Assembly: GCA_947501615.1 (NCBI GenBank)
Contig: CANMWK010000004.1
Span: 248,001-312,000 of the forward strand
Reading direction: 5' to 3'
DNA length: 64,000 bases
Origin: an uncultured Tenacibaculum sp.
GTDB lineage: Bacteria; Bacteroidota; Bacteroidia; Flavobacteriales; Flavobacteriaceae
In this document: piece by piece, positions 8,191 to 17,345 of the stretch
Layout: each line of letters begins with the position of its first letter
Numbering within the stretch: the stretch's first letter is position 1
Translations under genes and position numbers: made by a program
Notes under the pieces: generated by a model
The model's database searches: none
What the model saw: the letters and a program-made list of their open reading frames with translations, nothing else
Told to the model about the DNA's origin: nothing

Positions 8191-8961
8191 TTATTTTTTA
8201 AACTTTGCTAATGCTGATTTCGTAAATTCAGAAAGGACTAATTTACCTGTAATTTTTGCTCGTTCTGTTAATAATTCATTCCAATGTGCTGTTCCTTCCC
8301 AAAGCGTTTTTTTCATTTCAAATAAAGCTTCAGGATTATAAGACGCCAATTTTTCAGCTAATAAACCTACTTCTTTATCTAATTCAGAAAGAGAATCAAA
8401 AACCTTAGCGTATAATCCTTTGTTTTTTGCCCAGTATGCATTTTTCCAGCTTGTAGCATCTAAAGTTAATTCTGCCAGTCCGCTAACACCAATTTTTCGT
8501 TCTACGGCAGGAGCAATAACAAAAGGACCTATTCCGATTGTAAATTCAGATAGTTTTATGCTAGCAGCTTCAGTTGCTAATACATAATCACATGCAGCAG
8601 CTAAACCAACACCTCCACCTACAACTTTTCCTTGAACTCTACAGATAACTAATTTAGAACACGTACGAATTGCATTAATGACGTTGGCAAACCCAGAAAA
8701 GAAGGTTTTTCCGTCCTCTAAGTTATCAATAGCAACAAGTTCATCAAAAGAAGCACCTGCACAGAAAGCACGTTCTCCTTCAGATTTTAACACAATAATA
8801 TGTACATCATCATTTTCAGATAATGTATTTAATTCTTTAGTTAAACGTTCTAATAATTCACTAGGAAAAGAATTACTCGCTGGATGTCCAAATTCAATGG
8901 TAGCTATTTTATGATCAATCTTAGTATATAAACTTCCATTAGGTCTTGTTGTAACTGTCAT
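8191..8961 (-). CDS. Enoyl-CoA hydratase/isomerase (crotonase) family protein
   Basis: 256 residues, the usual crotonase length. Oxyanion-hole segments are visible as A-F-C-A-G-A-S-F-D-E-L and G-K-V-V-G-G-G-V-G-L-A-A-A-C-D-Y. The second carries the Gly-Gly pair that holds the thioester carbonyl. The second catalytic region reads I-K-L-S-E-F-T-I-G-I-G-P, where classical hydratases have E-x-x-x-G. Likely role: addition of water to, or isomerisation of, an enoyl-CoA in fatty-acid or amino-acid breakdown. It is first in a three-gene minus-strand group with the SUFU-like and GNAT genes; the link is not obvious. Confidence 0.88.
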   Translation of the reverse strand: MTVTTRPNGSLYTKIDHKIATIEFGHPASNSFPSELLERLTKELNTLSENDDVHIIVLKSEGERAFCAGASFDELVAIDNLEDGKTFFSGFANVINAIRTCSKLVICRVQGKVVGGGVGLAAACDYVLATEAASIKLSEFTIGIGPFVIAPAVERKIGVSGLAELTLDATSWKNAYWAKNKGLYAKVFDSLSELDKEVGLLAEKLASYNPEALFEMKKTLWEGTAHWNELLTERAKITGKLVLSEFTKSALAKFKK

Positions 8962-9211
8962 TTGTTTCTGTTTTTTATAATACTGAATTTGTTTTTGTAT
9001 TTATAGCATCATACAGTGTATAAGAAGCAAAACAAAAATAAATTCTGCATAGGTAAATTAAGGGGTATAATAATTTATCCAAAAATAGGCTTAATTTTAT
9101 TTTTCTGAAAGAGGTGTCATGAAAAACAAAAAAGATAATAATTTAAGGAGTACTTAAATATACTATTTTAAAGGAACTTTGTTGTTTTTGGATATGAGAT
9201 TTTATAATAAT

Positions 9212-10549
9212 CTATGCTTCTTCCTTAGCCAATCTTAAAAACTTACTTCTAAACTTAAGAATTAGTGGCAATCCACGAGCAATAATCCAGATGAAAAAAG
9301 CAATCCAAATAGCGTATAATTTATAGTCTAAATAATCGAAAAAAAGTAATGTTGGAATAAACACTAACCCTGTAGATAACAATAATAAATTTCGTAAGTA
9401 TTTCATTTCACCCATACCTTTAAACATTCCGTCATAAATAAACGCCAAAGAGCAAAAAGGTTGCATTAGTAAGATTACCCAGAAGACTTCGTAGAAACTC
9501 GTTAAAACTTCAGTTTCTTGTGTAAATAACCTTCCGATAGGTTGGTATAAAACAAAACCAATAATTGCTAAAGCTATTCCTAGTAAAAATCCATAAAGAA
9601 TTAATCGATTTCCTAATTTTACTAAAGTTTTATACGCTTTTGCACCTAATAATTTTCCTGATAAAATATTTCCCGCAGAAGAATATCCATCCATTATAAA
9701 TGCACCCATTAACCATAAGTTGAGTCCAATGGTGTAGGCAGCGATATATTCGTTACCGTAAGCTGTAGCATAAGAAGTTCCGAAATACAACGCTAAATTT
9801 AGAGCTATAGTTCTAACAAATAGATTAAGTACCATAGAAATAAATCTCGGAATTTCTTGATTAAATGGTAGTTTAAAACGTAGAGAAATAGAAGTCTTTT
9901 TATACAATAAAACCAAAGCAATTACGGCCATTACAATTTGTGCAATAACACTTGCATAAGCAGCTCCTTTTATATGCATTGCAGGAATATATCCTTCAAT
10001 CCCGTAAACAAAAGCTACATCTAAAACAACATTTACCACAGTTCCTATAATTGCAATAATCATAGGATAAAACGTGTTTTGTAAACCTCTAAACGTTCCG
10101 TAAACAGCTATTGTAAATAATGTAAAAGGAAAACCAAAAGCTCTGATTTTATAATAGTCAACAGAATACTCTAAAACTTGTCCGGATGCATTATAAAACT
10201 GAAAAATTTCTTTAGCAAACGGATAACTCAATCCTAAAATTAGTAAACTAACACCAACAATTATTACTGTAGCTTGAGCAGGTAAGTTTTTAATTTCATC
10301 GATACGCTGTGCACCAACATATTGAGAAACAATAGACGAAATTCCGCTACGAGTTTGTCCGAATACCCAAATTAGCATAGATAAAAAAGCACCAACAATT
10401 CCAATAGCAGCAATACTTTCGGTAGCATTTTCTTTAATGTTTCCAACAATAGCTAAATCTGTTGTAGATAGCAATGGTTCTGCAACACCAGTAATTAGAG
10501 CAGGAATAGCTAATTTATTTATGTATTTAAAACTAATATCGTGTTGCAT
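9212..10549 (-). CDS. MATE-family multidrug/cation exporter (DinF-like)
   Basis: About 445 residues with twelve hydrophobic segments in two homologous halves, the MATE fold. The first helix reads K-L-A-I-P-A-L-I-T-G-V-A-E-P-L-L-S, the family pattern with its kink proline, followed by D-T/D-L-A-I-V-G. The ATG at 10549 (M-Q-H-D-I-S-F) fits better than the one four codons upstream. It exports drugs or metabolites from the cytosol in exchange for Na+ or H+. Divergent from the gene at 10611 across about 60 bases. Substrate unknown. Confidence 0.9.
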   Translation of the reverse strand: MQHDISFKYINKLAIPALITGVAEPLLSTTDLAIVGNIKENATESIAAIGIVGAFLSMLIWVFGQTRSGISSIVSQYVGAQRIDEIKNLPAQATVIIVGVSLLILGLSYPFAKEIFQFYNASGQVLEYSVDYYKIRAFGFPFTLFTIAVYGTFRGLQNTFYPMIIAIIGTVVNVVLDVAFVYGIEGYIPAMHIKGAAYASVIAQIVMAVIALVLLYKKTSISLRFKLPFNQEIPRFISMVLNLFVRTIALNLALYFGTSYATAYGNEYIAAYTIGLNLWLMGAFIMDGYSSAGNILSGKLLGAKAYKTLVKLGNRLILYGFLLGIALAIIGFVLYQPIGRLFTQETEVLTSFYEVFWVILLMQPFCSLAFIYDGMFKGMGEMKYLRNLLLLSTGLVFIPTLLFFDYLDYKLYAIWIAFFIWIIARGLPLILKFRSKFLRLAKEEA

Positions 10550-10610
10550 AATAGTCAACAAAAATAGCTATTATTGAATGTTGAAAACGAAATTTTAATA
10601 AATTGTTTTT

Positions 10611-11093
10611 ATGTTAGAATTTATAGGAAGTATCATAGAGGTTTTTGCTGAAATAGCTTTAGATATACAAGAGTTTTTCTTTAGAAGAAAAAGAGAAAAA
10701 AGAAGAGCCTACGAAAGGGAAAATAATTTGCCGCCAAAGAAAATGAGATCACCTTATGAAAGATTTTATATTTTAGCTGGTGTGTTTGTTTTTATTTTAC
10801 TGATAATTAGGTTAGTAACATATATTTTTAGATCAGGAGGTGATATAAAGTTGGCTAAAACAGAAGAAAAAATAATTGAGATAAAAGCGCTATTAGAAAA
10901 AGAACGAGAAGTATTTGGTAAATACCCTGAAGCTTTAAAAACAATTAAAAGAAACAATCCGCTTCGCAACGATTTACTAGTCGATGGTTGGGGAACTACT
11001 TTTTCTTATAAAGTTGTTGAAAACTCATACATTTTAGTATCCGCTGGAAGTGATAAAAAGATAAATACTGAAGATGATTTAATTTATAATTAA
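10611..11093 (+). CDS. Membrane protein with GspG-like C-terminal domain
   Basis: 160 residues. The N-terminus is amphipathic then very basic (F-F-R-R-K-R-E-K-R-R), followed by one membrane helix at about residues 50-70, placing the C-terminus outside the cytosol. The C-terminal 80 residues match the type II secretion GspG/pseudopilin pattern: helix I-E-I-K-A-L-L-E-K-E, then N-N-P-L-R-N-D-L-L-V-D-G-W-G-T-T-F-S-Y and S-A-G-S-D-K-K-I-N-T-E-D-D. No pilin-type leader or other secretion genes are nearby, so it is probably a stand-alone relative. Its end overlaps the convergent Fur-like gene by four bases. Confidence 0.65.
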   Translation: MLEFIGSIIEVFAEIALDIQEFFFRRKREKRRAYERENNLPPKKMRSPYERFYILAGVFVFILLIIRLVTYIFRSGGDIKLAKTEEKIIEIKALLEKEREVFGKYPEALKTIKRNNPLRNDLLVDGWGTTFSYKVVENSYILVSAGSDKKINTEDDLIYN

Positions 11094-11473
11094 TCGTTAC
11101 AATTATCACAAATACCTGTTATAAAAACAGCTGTATTATCGATTGTATGATTAGGAATATTAGGAATCGTAACTTCTACAGGTAAACACATTACTTTTTT
11201 ACATTTTTTACATTCAAAATGCGGATGCACATCATTATGATGACCAGATGTGCAATTGTTTTTACACTTAGCATACCATTTCAATCCATTTTTTCCTACA
11301 AAAGAATGAATAATTCCTTCATCTTCTAAACGATCTAAAGCTCTATATACTGTAGTTTTATTCATTTCATTTTTTAATCTTTCAACTAAATCAACAGCTA
11401 AAATTGCTGAGAATTCATTCTCGAATAAATCAAGTAAAATTTTTACTGCTTTTGTTTTTCTAATGATTCCCAT
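11090..11473 (-). CDS. Fur-family metal-responsive transcriptional regulator
   Basis: 127 residues: winged helix (K-M-N-K-T-T-V-Y-R-A-L-D-R-L-E-D-E-G-I-I) then a metal-binding domain with H-H-N-D-V-H-P-H-F-E-C and two Cys pairs, C-K-K-C and C-D-N-C, that bind structural zinc. It may be a Fur, Zur or Per type; the neighbours MerC and FolE, both linked to zinc or metal supply in other bacteria, make a Zur-like role attractive but not proven. The upstream region shared with merC holds a perfect palindrome (11488-11500), the likely operator for both genes. Confidence 0.88.
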   Translation of the reverse strand: MGIIRKTKAVKILLDLFENEFSAILAVDLVERLKNEMNKTTVYRALDRLEDEGIIHSFVGKNGLKWYAKCKNNCTSGHHNDVHPHFECKKCKKVMCLPVEVTIPNIPNHTIDNTAVFITGICDNCND

Positions 11474-11487
11474 AATACAAAATTAAT

Positions 11488-11500
11488 GCAACGGCGTTGC
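11488..11500. promoter_or_regulatory. Palindromic operator between Fur-like gene and merC
   Basis: GCAAC-GGC-GTTGC is a perfect 5-3-5 palindrome placed 15 bases before the Fur-like start and 54 bases before the MerC start. Its position between the divergent genes and its symmetry fit a dimeric Fur/Zur-type binding site. It is GC-rich in an otherwise AT-rich spacer. Not proven. Confidence 0.55.
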
Positions 11501-11553
11501 GAAAGAATAAATTAACGTATTTTTGTCAGTCAATTACAAAATTAAAAAAATAG

Positions 11554-11955
11554 ATGTTATTAAACCAAAAATCAGATGCTTTAGGCGCATTATCAAGCGG
11601 TTTATGTTTAATCCACTGTGTTTTTACACCTTTTTTATTTGTTATTCAATCTCATAGAGCGTGTTGTGAAGGGACAACTGCACCATTTTGGTGGAAGAGT
11701 ATTGATTATATTTTTTTAGTGATTTCTTTTTTTGCTATTTTTAAGTCAGCAAGCCAAACATCAAAAGAATGGATGAAATATGCTTTATATTCAAGTTGGG
11801 TAGTATTAGCATTTATTATCATAAATGAAAAAATTGCGTTATTAGCTATACCAGAAGCAGCCATATATGTTGTTTCTTTAAGCTTAGTAGGATTACATTT
11901 ATATAATAGTAAATATTGCCAGTGCTCAAATGAAACATGTTGTACAGTAAGCTAA
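11554..11955 (+). CDS. MerC-domain membrane protein
   Basis: 133 residues with four hydrophobic helices. The first helix carries L-C-L-I-H-C, the MerC Cys-x-x-x-Cys pattern used to pass metal ions across the inner membrane; a second Cys pair (A-C-C-E) follows and the tail is C-Q-C-S-N-E-T-C-C. In flavobacteria MerC-domain proteins without a mer operon are common and lie beside a Fur-type regulator, as here. A role in metal uptake or sensing is inferred. folE begins 13 bases after its stop, so the two likely share a transcript from the operator-controlled promoter. Confidence 0.82.
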   Translation: MLLNQKSDALGALSSGLCLIHCVFTPFLFVIQSHRACCEGTTAPFWWKSIDYIFLVISFFAIFKSASQTSKEWMKYALYSSWVVLAFIIINEKIALLAIPEAAIYVVSLSLVGLHLYNSKYCQCSNETCCTVS

Positions 11956-11968
11956 AAATCTAATATTT

Positions 11969-12628
11969 ATGGAAAAACACGATCACATAGGAGACAATCA
12001 TATACTTACAAACATTAAAACCCCAATGGTTCCTAATGCTTTTGATAAGTCTGATGATGAAAAAATAGCTAAGATTCAGGTTCATTTTAAAAAGATCATG
12101 GAAGAGTTAGGCTTAGATTTAACAGATGATAGTTTATCTGGTACTCCATATCGTTTTGCAAAAATGTATGTGAAAGAGTTATTCTATGGATTAAATCCAG
12201 CGAACAAACCAAAGATTTCTACTTTCGAAAATAAGTACGGATATCAAAAGATGTTAGTTGAGCAAAATATTACTATTGATTCTTCTTGTGAACATCATTT
12301 TTTACCTATTACAGGATACGCACATGTAGGTTATATTCCGAAGGATAAAGTTGTGGGCTTATCTAAAATAAATCGTTTGGTAGACTATTATTCGCATCGT
12401 CCGCAAGTACAAGAGCGATTATGTATTCAAATTTTGAAAGATCTTCAAGAAACTTTGGGAACAGAAGATGTAATTGTGGTGGTTAATGCTAAACATTTAT
12501 GTGTTTCCTCAAGAGGAATTAAAGATAAAGAAAGCTTTACTACTACTGTAGAATACGGAGGTCGTTATAACGAAGCAAGTATTCGAAATGAATTTTATAA
12601 GATTTGCGATTTTAAGAATGCAGAGTAA
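11969..12628 (+). CDS. folE: GTP cyclohydrolase I
   Basis: Opens the GTP ring to make 7,8-dihydroneopterin triphosphate, the entry to folate, biopterin and queuosine synthesis. 219 residues. Zinc site: S-S-C-E-H-H-F-L-P with Cys and His, and H-L-C-V-S-S-R-G-I with the second Cys. Other conserved segments are G-Y-I-P-K-D-K-V-V-G-L-S-K-I-N-R and F-Y-G-L-N-P. It follows merC closely and is 12 bases before a HAD hydrolase gene. The product feeds the QueD-like enzyme at 4438. Confidence 0.95.
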   Translation: MEKHDHIGDNHILTNIKTPMVPNAFDKSDDEKIAKIQVHFKKIMEELGLDLTDDSLSGTPYRFAKMYVKELFYGLNPANKPKISTFENKYGYQKMLVEQNITIDSSCEHHFLPITGYAHVGYIPKDKVVGLSKINRLVDYYSHRPQVQERLCIQILKDLQETLGTEDVIVVVNAKHLCVSSRGIKDKESFTTTVEYGGRYNEASIRNEFYKICDFKNAE

Positions 12629-12640
12629 AAATCTGAATTC

Positions 12641-13258
12641 ATGAAAAATATAAAAGTTATTGTTTTTGACTTGTACAACACACTAGTTGAAATAAGAAAT
12701 AACAACAAATTTTTTCTACAACTTTATAAAGAATCATTAAACGGATTTAATATTGATATTTCACTTTATTTAGAGTTAGTAATGACTAAAAATGAAAGGG
12801 AATTATTAGAGGTTTTACCAGATGAATTTTCTGAGCTTTTTCGGAAATATGAACATATATTGAATGATGAACTAAATTCAATATTTGTTTATAATGAAGT
12901 CCTAAATTCTCTCCAAGGATTGCAAAAGAAGTATCGTCTCTTTTTAATATCTAATTTAGCTTTTCCCTATAAGAAACCTGTTTATAATTTAGGATTAAAC
13001 TCCTATTTTGAAGCAATGATATTTTCTTGTGATTTCGGACACATAAAGCCTGATGAAAAGATATTTCTAGAAATTGAAAAAAGAACAAAAGTACAACCAG
13101 AAGAAGTTCTTATTATTGGTGATTCTTTAAAATCGGATATTAAAGGAGCAAAAAAAATGGGTTGGGAAAGTATTCAAATTGGTAGAAAAGCAAATTCCAA
13201 TAATTTGAATGTTATAAAAGATTTGAAGGAATTGAAAAAGTATTTGATTCATTTATAG
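12641..13258 (+). CDS. HAD-family hydrolase
   Basis: 205 residues of the haloacid-dehalogenase superfamily. Motif I is V-F-D-L-Y-N-T-L-V, with nucleophile Asp9 and Tyr rather than the phosphatase-type Asp two residues later, a form seen in dehalogenase-like members. Motif II is I-S-N-L, motif III is K-P-D-E-K, and motif IV is I-G-D-S-L-K-S-D-I-K-G-A-K-K-M-G-W. The cap sits between residues 15 and 85. It probably acts on a small phosphorylated or halogenated metabolite. It starts 12 bases after folE and may be read through from it. Confidence 0.82.
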   Translation: MKNIKVIVFDLYNTLVEIRNNNKFFLQLYKESLNGFNIDISLYLELVMTKNERELLEVLPDEFSELFRKYEHILNDELNSIFVYNEVLNSLQGLQKKYRLFLISNLAFPYKKPVYNLGLNSYFEAMIFSCDFGHIKPDEKIFLEIEKRTKVQPEEVLIIGDSLKSDIKGAKKMGWESIQIGRKANSNNLNVIKDLKELKKYLIHL

Positions 13259-13339
13259 ATTATTTCATCATTTTTATTAGTTGCCTGAGCATAGTCGAAG
13301 GCAAATCTGATACTCCGAATATTTGTAATCAAGCTTTTT

Positions 13340-13894
13340 TCAAAAAATTTCTTTGGTAATAACTGTATTATTAACCTGTTGTATCCATTTTAAAAAATTA
13401 GCTTCTGTAACAAACCAATTTTCATCTACTAACTCGTTATTTGAATAACTAAAAATCCATATTGATGTAGAATTTTCAAAAGTTACTTTTTCTATAGTAT
13501 CTATTTTATGAGAAGTTGCAGTTGTTTTGTTTTCAATAGAATAAAAAATACCTGTTATTTTGTTAGTGAACTTTTTAGAAGTTTTGAATAGGTTTAAAAA
13601 GAAGAAAAATTCTTTAAAAGCATTTTCATTATCATTTAAATTTCTGTTATGAATTTGCCAATACCAACCTCCAGCTTCACCAAAATGTTTTGGTAAATGG
13701 CCGAGTAACCAAACATTAAAAAAGGAAAAATCGTTAAACTCCTCGCTATACCAATGACTATCATCTGCGGTACAACTATACCCGTTAATAAAAGCATCAA
13801 GAGAGTTAAAAGAATAATGATTACCTAAATATAAGGCTTTTCTTTTTTCAAGATGATCTAATATTTGGTATATGTTTAGGTTTTTAGTTGACAT
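13340..13894 (-). CDS. Hypothetical protein, 184 residues
   Basis: No family recognised. A soluble, aromatic-rich protein (W-Y-S-E-E-F-N-D-F-S-F-F-N-V-W-L-L-G-H, then G-G-W-Y-W-Q-I-H-N) with no signal peptide or membrane helix. The layout (short N-terminal helix, conserved-looking W/H/F core, C-terminal beta region) resembles small proteins used as immunity or housekeeping factors, but nothing in the neighbourhood decides. The start ATG at 13894 is the only good one. Flanked by repeat-derived spacers on both sides. Confidence 0.6.
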   Translation of the reverse strand: MSTKNLNIYQILDHLEKRKALYLGNHYSFNSLDAFINGYSCTADDSHWYSEEFNDFSFFNVWLLGHLPKHFGEAGGWYWQIHNRNLNDNENAFKEFFFFLNLFKTSKKFTNKITGIFYSIENKTTATSHKIDTIEKVTFENSTSIWIFSYSNNELVDENWFVTEANFLKWIQQVNNTVITKEIF

Positions 13895-13951
13895 GATTAT
13901 AAGATACTGAAATACAGAAACAAGTTTAGCAAAGGTAAATTTATAAAAACA

Positions 13952-14059
13952 ATGAACTACCTCGATGCAAGCATACCAGGTATCTAATTGAAAATTTTAT
14001 AATTTTCGACACAATTATTTAGGAATTAAACCCTTGGCTATCAACCTGCGATTAAAATT
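13952..14059. repeat. Dispersed flavobacterial intergenic repeat, copy 1
   Basis: From TGAACTACCTCGATGCAAGC to AACCTGCGATTAAAAT this stretch is a diverged copy of 25701-25803; both keep the order GCAAGYATA, TCTA-TTGAAAA/GTGGAAA, TTTCGA, GGAATTAAA, GATTAAAA. It has no open frame. I recall similar segments scattered in flavobacterial genomes, probably decayed insertion-sequence ends. Confidence 0.55.
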
Positions 14060-14549
14060 ACAATGTTACATTTCTATACATATAAAAAATTGAAGCTGTA
14101 GTTAAAATGAAGAAGCAAAGGTTTAGTATGTTACCACCAACATTAAAAAAATTCCAGTAGGTAAAAAAAAGTAAGAATAAAGAACTACAATAGCTAAAAA
14201 CAAATGCTTTTATATGTTTTTTCCTAGGAATTACAGTTAATAATTGAAGACAACTAGAGATTATTAATACCAAAAATAAAGGAATAATTAAAAAGGCAAA
14301 TTGATCTAGAAAATTATCCTTTTGCTTATCTACAAATTCTATATACTGTTGTTCTATTTTTTTGGTTTCATCATCTTTTAAATCTTCAATAGTTACATCG
14401 CTTTCACCAGTTATACTATAATATTCAAAAGTAAATGTTGGCCTATGTTTTATAAAAAAACTAGGTTCATTCCACTCACGATCGTATTTTATTCCAGTAA
14501 AAGTTAATAGTAGAATTCCAATATTTAGCTTTAATATAATTTTCCACAT
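14058..14549 (-). CDS. Small membrane protein of unknown function
   Basis: 163 residues. A hydrophobic N-terminal helix (I-G-I-L-L-L-T-F-T-G-I), a polar loop of about 60 residues, and then three further hydrophobic stretches (F-L-I-I-P-L-F-L-V-L-I-I, S-S-L-F-L-L-F-F-T-Y, L-C-F-F-I-L-T-T). Not a family I recognise. Its last bases overlap the dispersed repeat to its left, so the C-terminus may have been shaped by that insertion. 91 bases separate its start from the end of mutS on the same strand. Confidence 0.55.
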   Translation of the reverse strand: MWKIILKLNIGILLLTFTGIKYDREWNEPSFFIKHRPTFTFEYYSITGESDVTIEDLKDDETKKIEQQYIEFVDKQKDNFLDQFAFLIIPLFLVLIISSCLQLLTVIPRKKHIKAFVFSYCSSLFLLFFTYWNFFNVGGNILNLCFFILTTASIFYMYRNVTL

Positions 14550-14640
14550 AAGATGTGATTATAATGATGAAATAAATTATAACATTAATATACAAATTAC
14601 TAGTAACTGATAATTGATTAATGATAACTGAAAACTGAAA

Positions 14641-17250
14641 TTATTTTTTCACCAGCATTCGCTTAATTTCGTTCAATTTCATTAAGGCTTCAATAGGTGT
14701 TAATGTATCAATATCAGTAGCTAAAATTTCTTCTCTTAAATCTTCTAACAAAGGATCATCTAATTGGAAGAAACTCATTTGCATGTCGTTGTTTTGAACA
14801 TCTTTTAAGGTGTCTTCTACATTTTTGTTAGCATGACTTTCTTCTAATTGTTTTAAGATCTTATTTGCTTTTCTAATCACTACATTTGGCATTCCAGCTA
14901 ATTTAGCTACATGAATTCCAAAACTATGATTACTTCCACCAGAAACGAGTTTACGTAAAAAGATAATGCTGTCTTCTAATTCTTTTACAGAAACATTAAA
15001 GTTTTTAATTCGCTCAAACGTCGTTGTCATTTCATTTAATTCATGATAATGCGTAGCAAACAATGTTTTCGCTTTTGAAGGATGTTCATGTAAATATTCG
15101 GTAATTGCCCAAGCAATAGAAATTCCATCGTAAGTAGAAGTACCTCTTCCAATTTCATCTAATAAAACTAAACTACGTTCTGAGATGTTATTCAAGATTG
15201 AAGCGGTTTCATTCATTTCTACCATAAATGTAGATTCTCCCATTGAAATGTTGTCGCTAGCACCAACACGAGTAAAAATTTTATCTACAATTCCAATTTT
15301 CGCTTCAGTTGCTGGAACATAACTTCCCATTTGTGCTAATAAAACGATTAATGCAGTTTGACGTAAAATCGCAGATTTACCCGACATATTCGGACCAGTA
15401 ATCATAATGATTTGTTGGTTTTCACGATTTAAAACCACATCGTTAGCCACATATTCTTCACCAATTGGTAATTGCTTTTCAATTACAGGATGACGACCAT
15501 TTTTAATTTCTAGTATTGTGGAGTTATCAACAACAGGACGCACATAATCGTTTTCTTTTGCCAAGTTTGCAAAAGACAGTAAACAATCGAGTTGTGCAAT
15601 TAATTGCGCGTTGCTTTGTACATCTTGAACGTCTTTTACGATGTATTGAATCAGTTCGATAAATAAATCAGCTTCTAACGACTGAATTTTATCTTCGGCA
15701 CCTAAAATTTTTGCTTCGTATTCTTTAAGTTCTTCAGTAATATAACGTTCAGCATTTACTAAAGTTTGTTTACGAATCCAATCTTCAGGAACTTTATCTT
15801 TATGTGTATTTCGAACTTCAATATAATATCCGAAAACATTATTAAAAGCTATTTTTAAACTCGGAATTCCTGTGCGTTCAGTTTCACGAGCCAACATATT
15901 ATCTAAATACTCTTTTCCAGAATTTGCAATACTTCTTAATTCATCTAACTCTTCAGAAACACCATCAGCAATTGCATTTCCTTTATTAATATTTACAGGA
16001 GCATCTTCAAATAAAGTTGTGCTTATTTTTTCAATTAAATCATTACAATCTTTCAGTAAAGAACCAATCATTTTTACTGTAGCATTTTTAGTGCTTTCAG
16101 CAGCAGATTTTATTGGATGAATAGCTTTTAATGAGTTCTTTAATAAAACAACTTCTCTAGGAGAAACTTTACCTGTAGCAACTTTAGAAATTAAACGTTC
16201 TAAATCGGAAATCTGTTTTAGTTGATAGGTAACCGTATTAAAAAATGACTCGTTATCGATTAAAAACTGAACCTGTTCTTGTCGTTGCTGAATTGGTTTT
16301 AAATCTTTCAACGGTAAAGCCAACCAACGTTTTAATAAACGTCCTCCCATAGGAGAAATCGTTTTGTCGATAATATCTAATAAACAAACTGAGTTTACAG
16401 AATTACCGCCATATAATTCTAAATTTTTAACCGTAAAGCGATCCATCCAAACATATAAATCCTCAGCAATTCGACCAACAGATTGAATGTGTTCTATTTT
16501 ATTCAGTTGTGTTTCCGATAAATAGTACATCACTGCACCAGCAGCAATAATACCATCCGTAATTTCTTCAACACCAAAACCTTTTAAATTCTGAACTTTA
16601 AAATGATTGATTAATGTTTCATAACCATAATCTTTTTGAAAAACCCAATCCTCTAAATAAAAGGTGTGAAAATCGTTGGTAAACGCTTCTAAAAAACGTT
16701 GTTTATTTTGTTTTTGCACCAAGATTTCACTTGGCGAAAAGTTTTGTAATAATTTATCGATGTAAGCTTCATCTCCATGAGCTACTAAAAATTCACCTGT
16801 AGAAACATCTAAAAAAGAAACGCCTAATCGTTTTTTTCCGAAGTGAATTGCAGCTAAGAAATTATTGGTTTTCGATTGTAATACTTCATCATTTAAAGAA
16901 ACTCCAGGAGTTACTAATTCTGTTACACCACGTTTTACAATCTTTTTAGTCATTTTCGGATCTTCTAGCTGATCGCAAATCGCAACACGAAGTCCAGATT
17001 TTACTAACTTAGGTAAGTAGGTATTTAAGGAATGGTGCGGAAAACCAGCCAAGGCCGTTTCACTTTCACTTCCATTTCCACGTTTGGTTAATACAATACC
17101 TAAAACTTCCGAGGCTTTAATAGCATCTTCACCAAAGGTTTCGTAGAAATCACCTACGCGAAATAATAACATGGCATCCGGATATTTCGCTTTAATTCCG
17201 TTGTACTGTTGCATTAATGGCGTTACCTTTTTTGCCTTCGTTTTTGCCAA
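14641..17250 (-). CDS. mutS: DNA mismatch repair protein MutS
   Basis: Recognises mispaired bases and recruits MutL. 869 residues with the full MutS1 order: mismatch-binding domain with the F-Y-E motif (G-D-F-Y-E-T-F at residues 32-38), connector, lever and clamp, then the ATPase domain with Walker A G-P-N-M-S-G-K-S, the Walker B segment [16 protein letters not shown] and A-T-H-Y-H-E-L. The C-terminal dimerisation tail is present. A divergent gene starts at 17346. A second, membrane-bound MutS relative lies at 30454. Confidence 0.97.
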   Translation of the reverse strand: MAKTKAKKVTPLMQQYNGIKAKYPDAMLLFRVGDFYETFGEDAIKASEVLGIVLTKRGNGSESETALAGFPHHSLNTYLPKLVKSGLRVAICDQLEDPKMTKKIVKRGVTELVTPGVSLNDEVLQSKTNNFLAAIHFGKKRLGVSFLDVSTGEFLVAHGDEAYIDKLLQNFSPSEILVQKQNKQRFLEAFTNDFHTFYLEDWVFQKDYGYETLINHFKVQNLKGFGVEEITDGIIAAGAVMYYLSETQLNKIEHIQSVGRIAEDLYVWMDRFTVKNLELYGGNSVNSVCLLDIIDKTISPMGGRLLKRWLALPLKDLKPIQQRQEQVQFLIDNESFFNTVTYQLKQISDLERLISKVATGKVSPREVVLLKNSLKAIHPIKSAAESTKNATVKMIGSLLKDCNDLIEKISTTLFEDAPVNINKGNAIADGVSEELDELRSIANSGKEYLDNMLARETERTGIPSLKIAFNNVFGYYIEVRNTHKDKVPEDWIRKQTLVNAERYITEELKEYEAKILGAEDKIQSLEADLFIELIQYIVKDVQDVQSNAQLIAQLDCLLSFANLAKENDYVRPVVDNSTILEIKNGRHPVIEKQLPIGEEYVANDVVLNRENQQIIMITGPNMSGKSAILRQTALIVLLAQMGSYVPATEAKIGIVDKIFTRVGASDNISMGESTFMVEMNETASILNNISERSLVLLDEIGRGTSTYDGISIAWAITEYLHEHPSKAKTLFATHYHELNEMTTTFERIKNFNVSVKELEDSIIFLRKLVSGGSNHSFGIHVAKLAGMPNVVIRKANKILKQLEESHANKNVEDTLKDVQNNDMQMSFFQLDDPLLEDLREEILATDIDTLTPIEALMKLNEIKRMLVKK

Positions 17251-17345
17251 GTTTATCTATTTTAAGTTAGTTTTGCGAAGATAGAAAATTGTTCAATTTG
17301 TTTATGTTCATAAGAGGAACTTATTCAATCAACCATCAAATATTT

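Noticed and set aside
6996..8961. SUFU-like gene as an immunity gene of a local toxin
   Set aside because: Its neighbours are an enoyl-CoA hydratase and an acetyltransferase; no toxin-like gene is adjacent.
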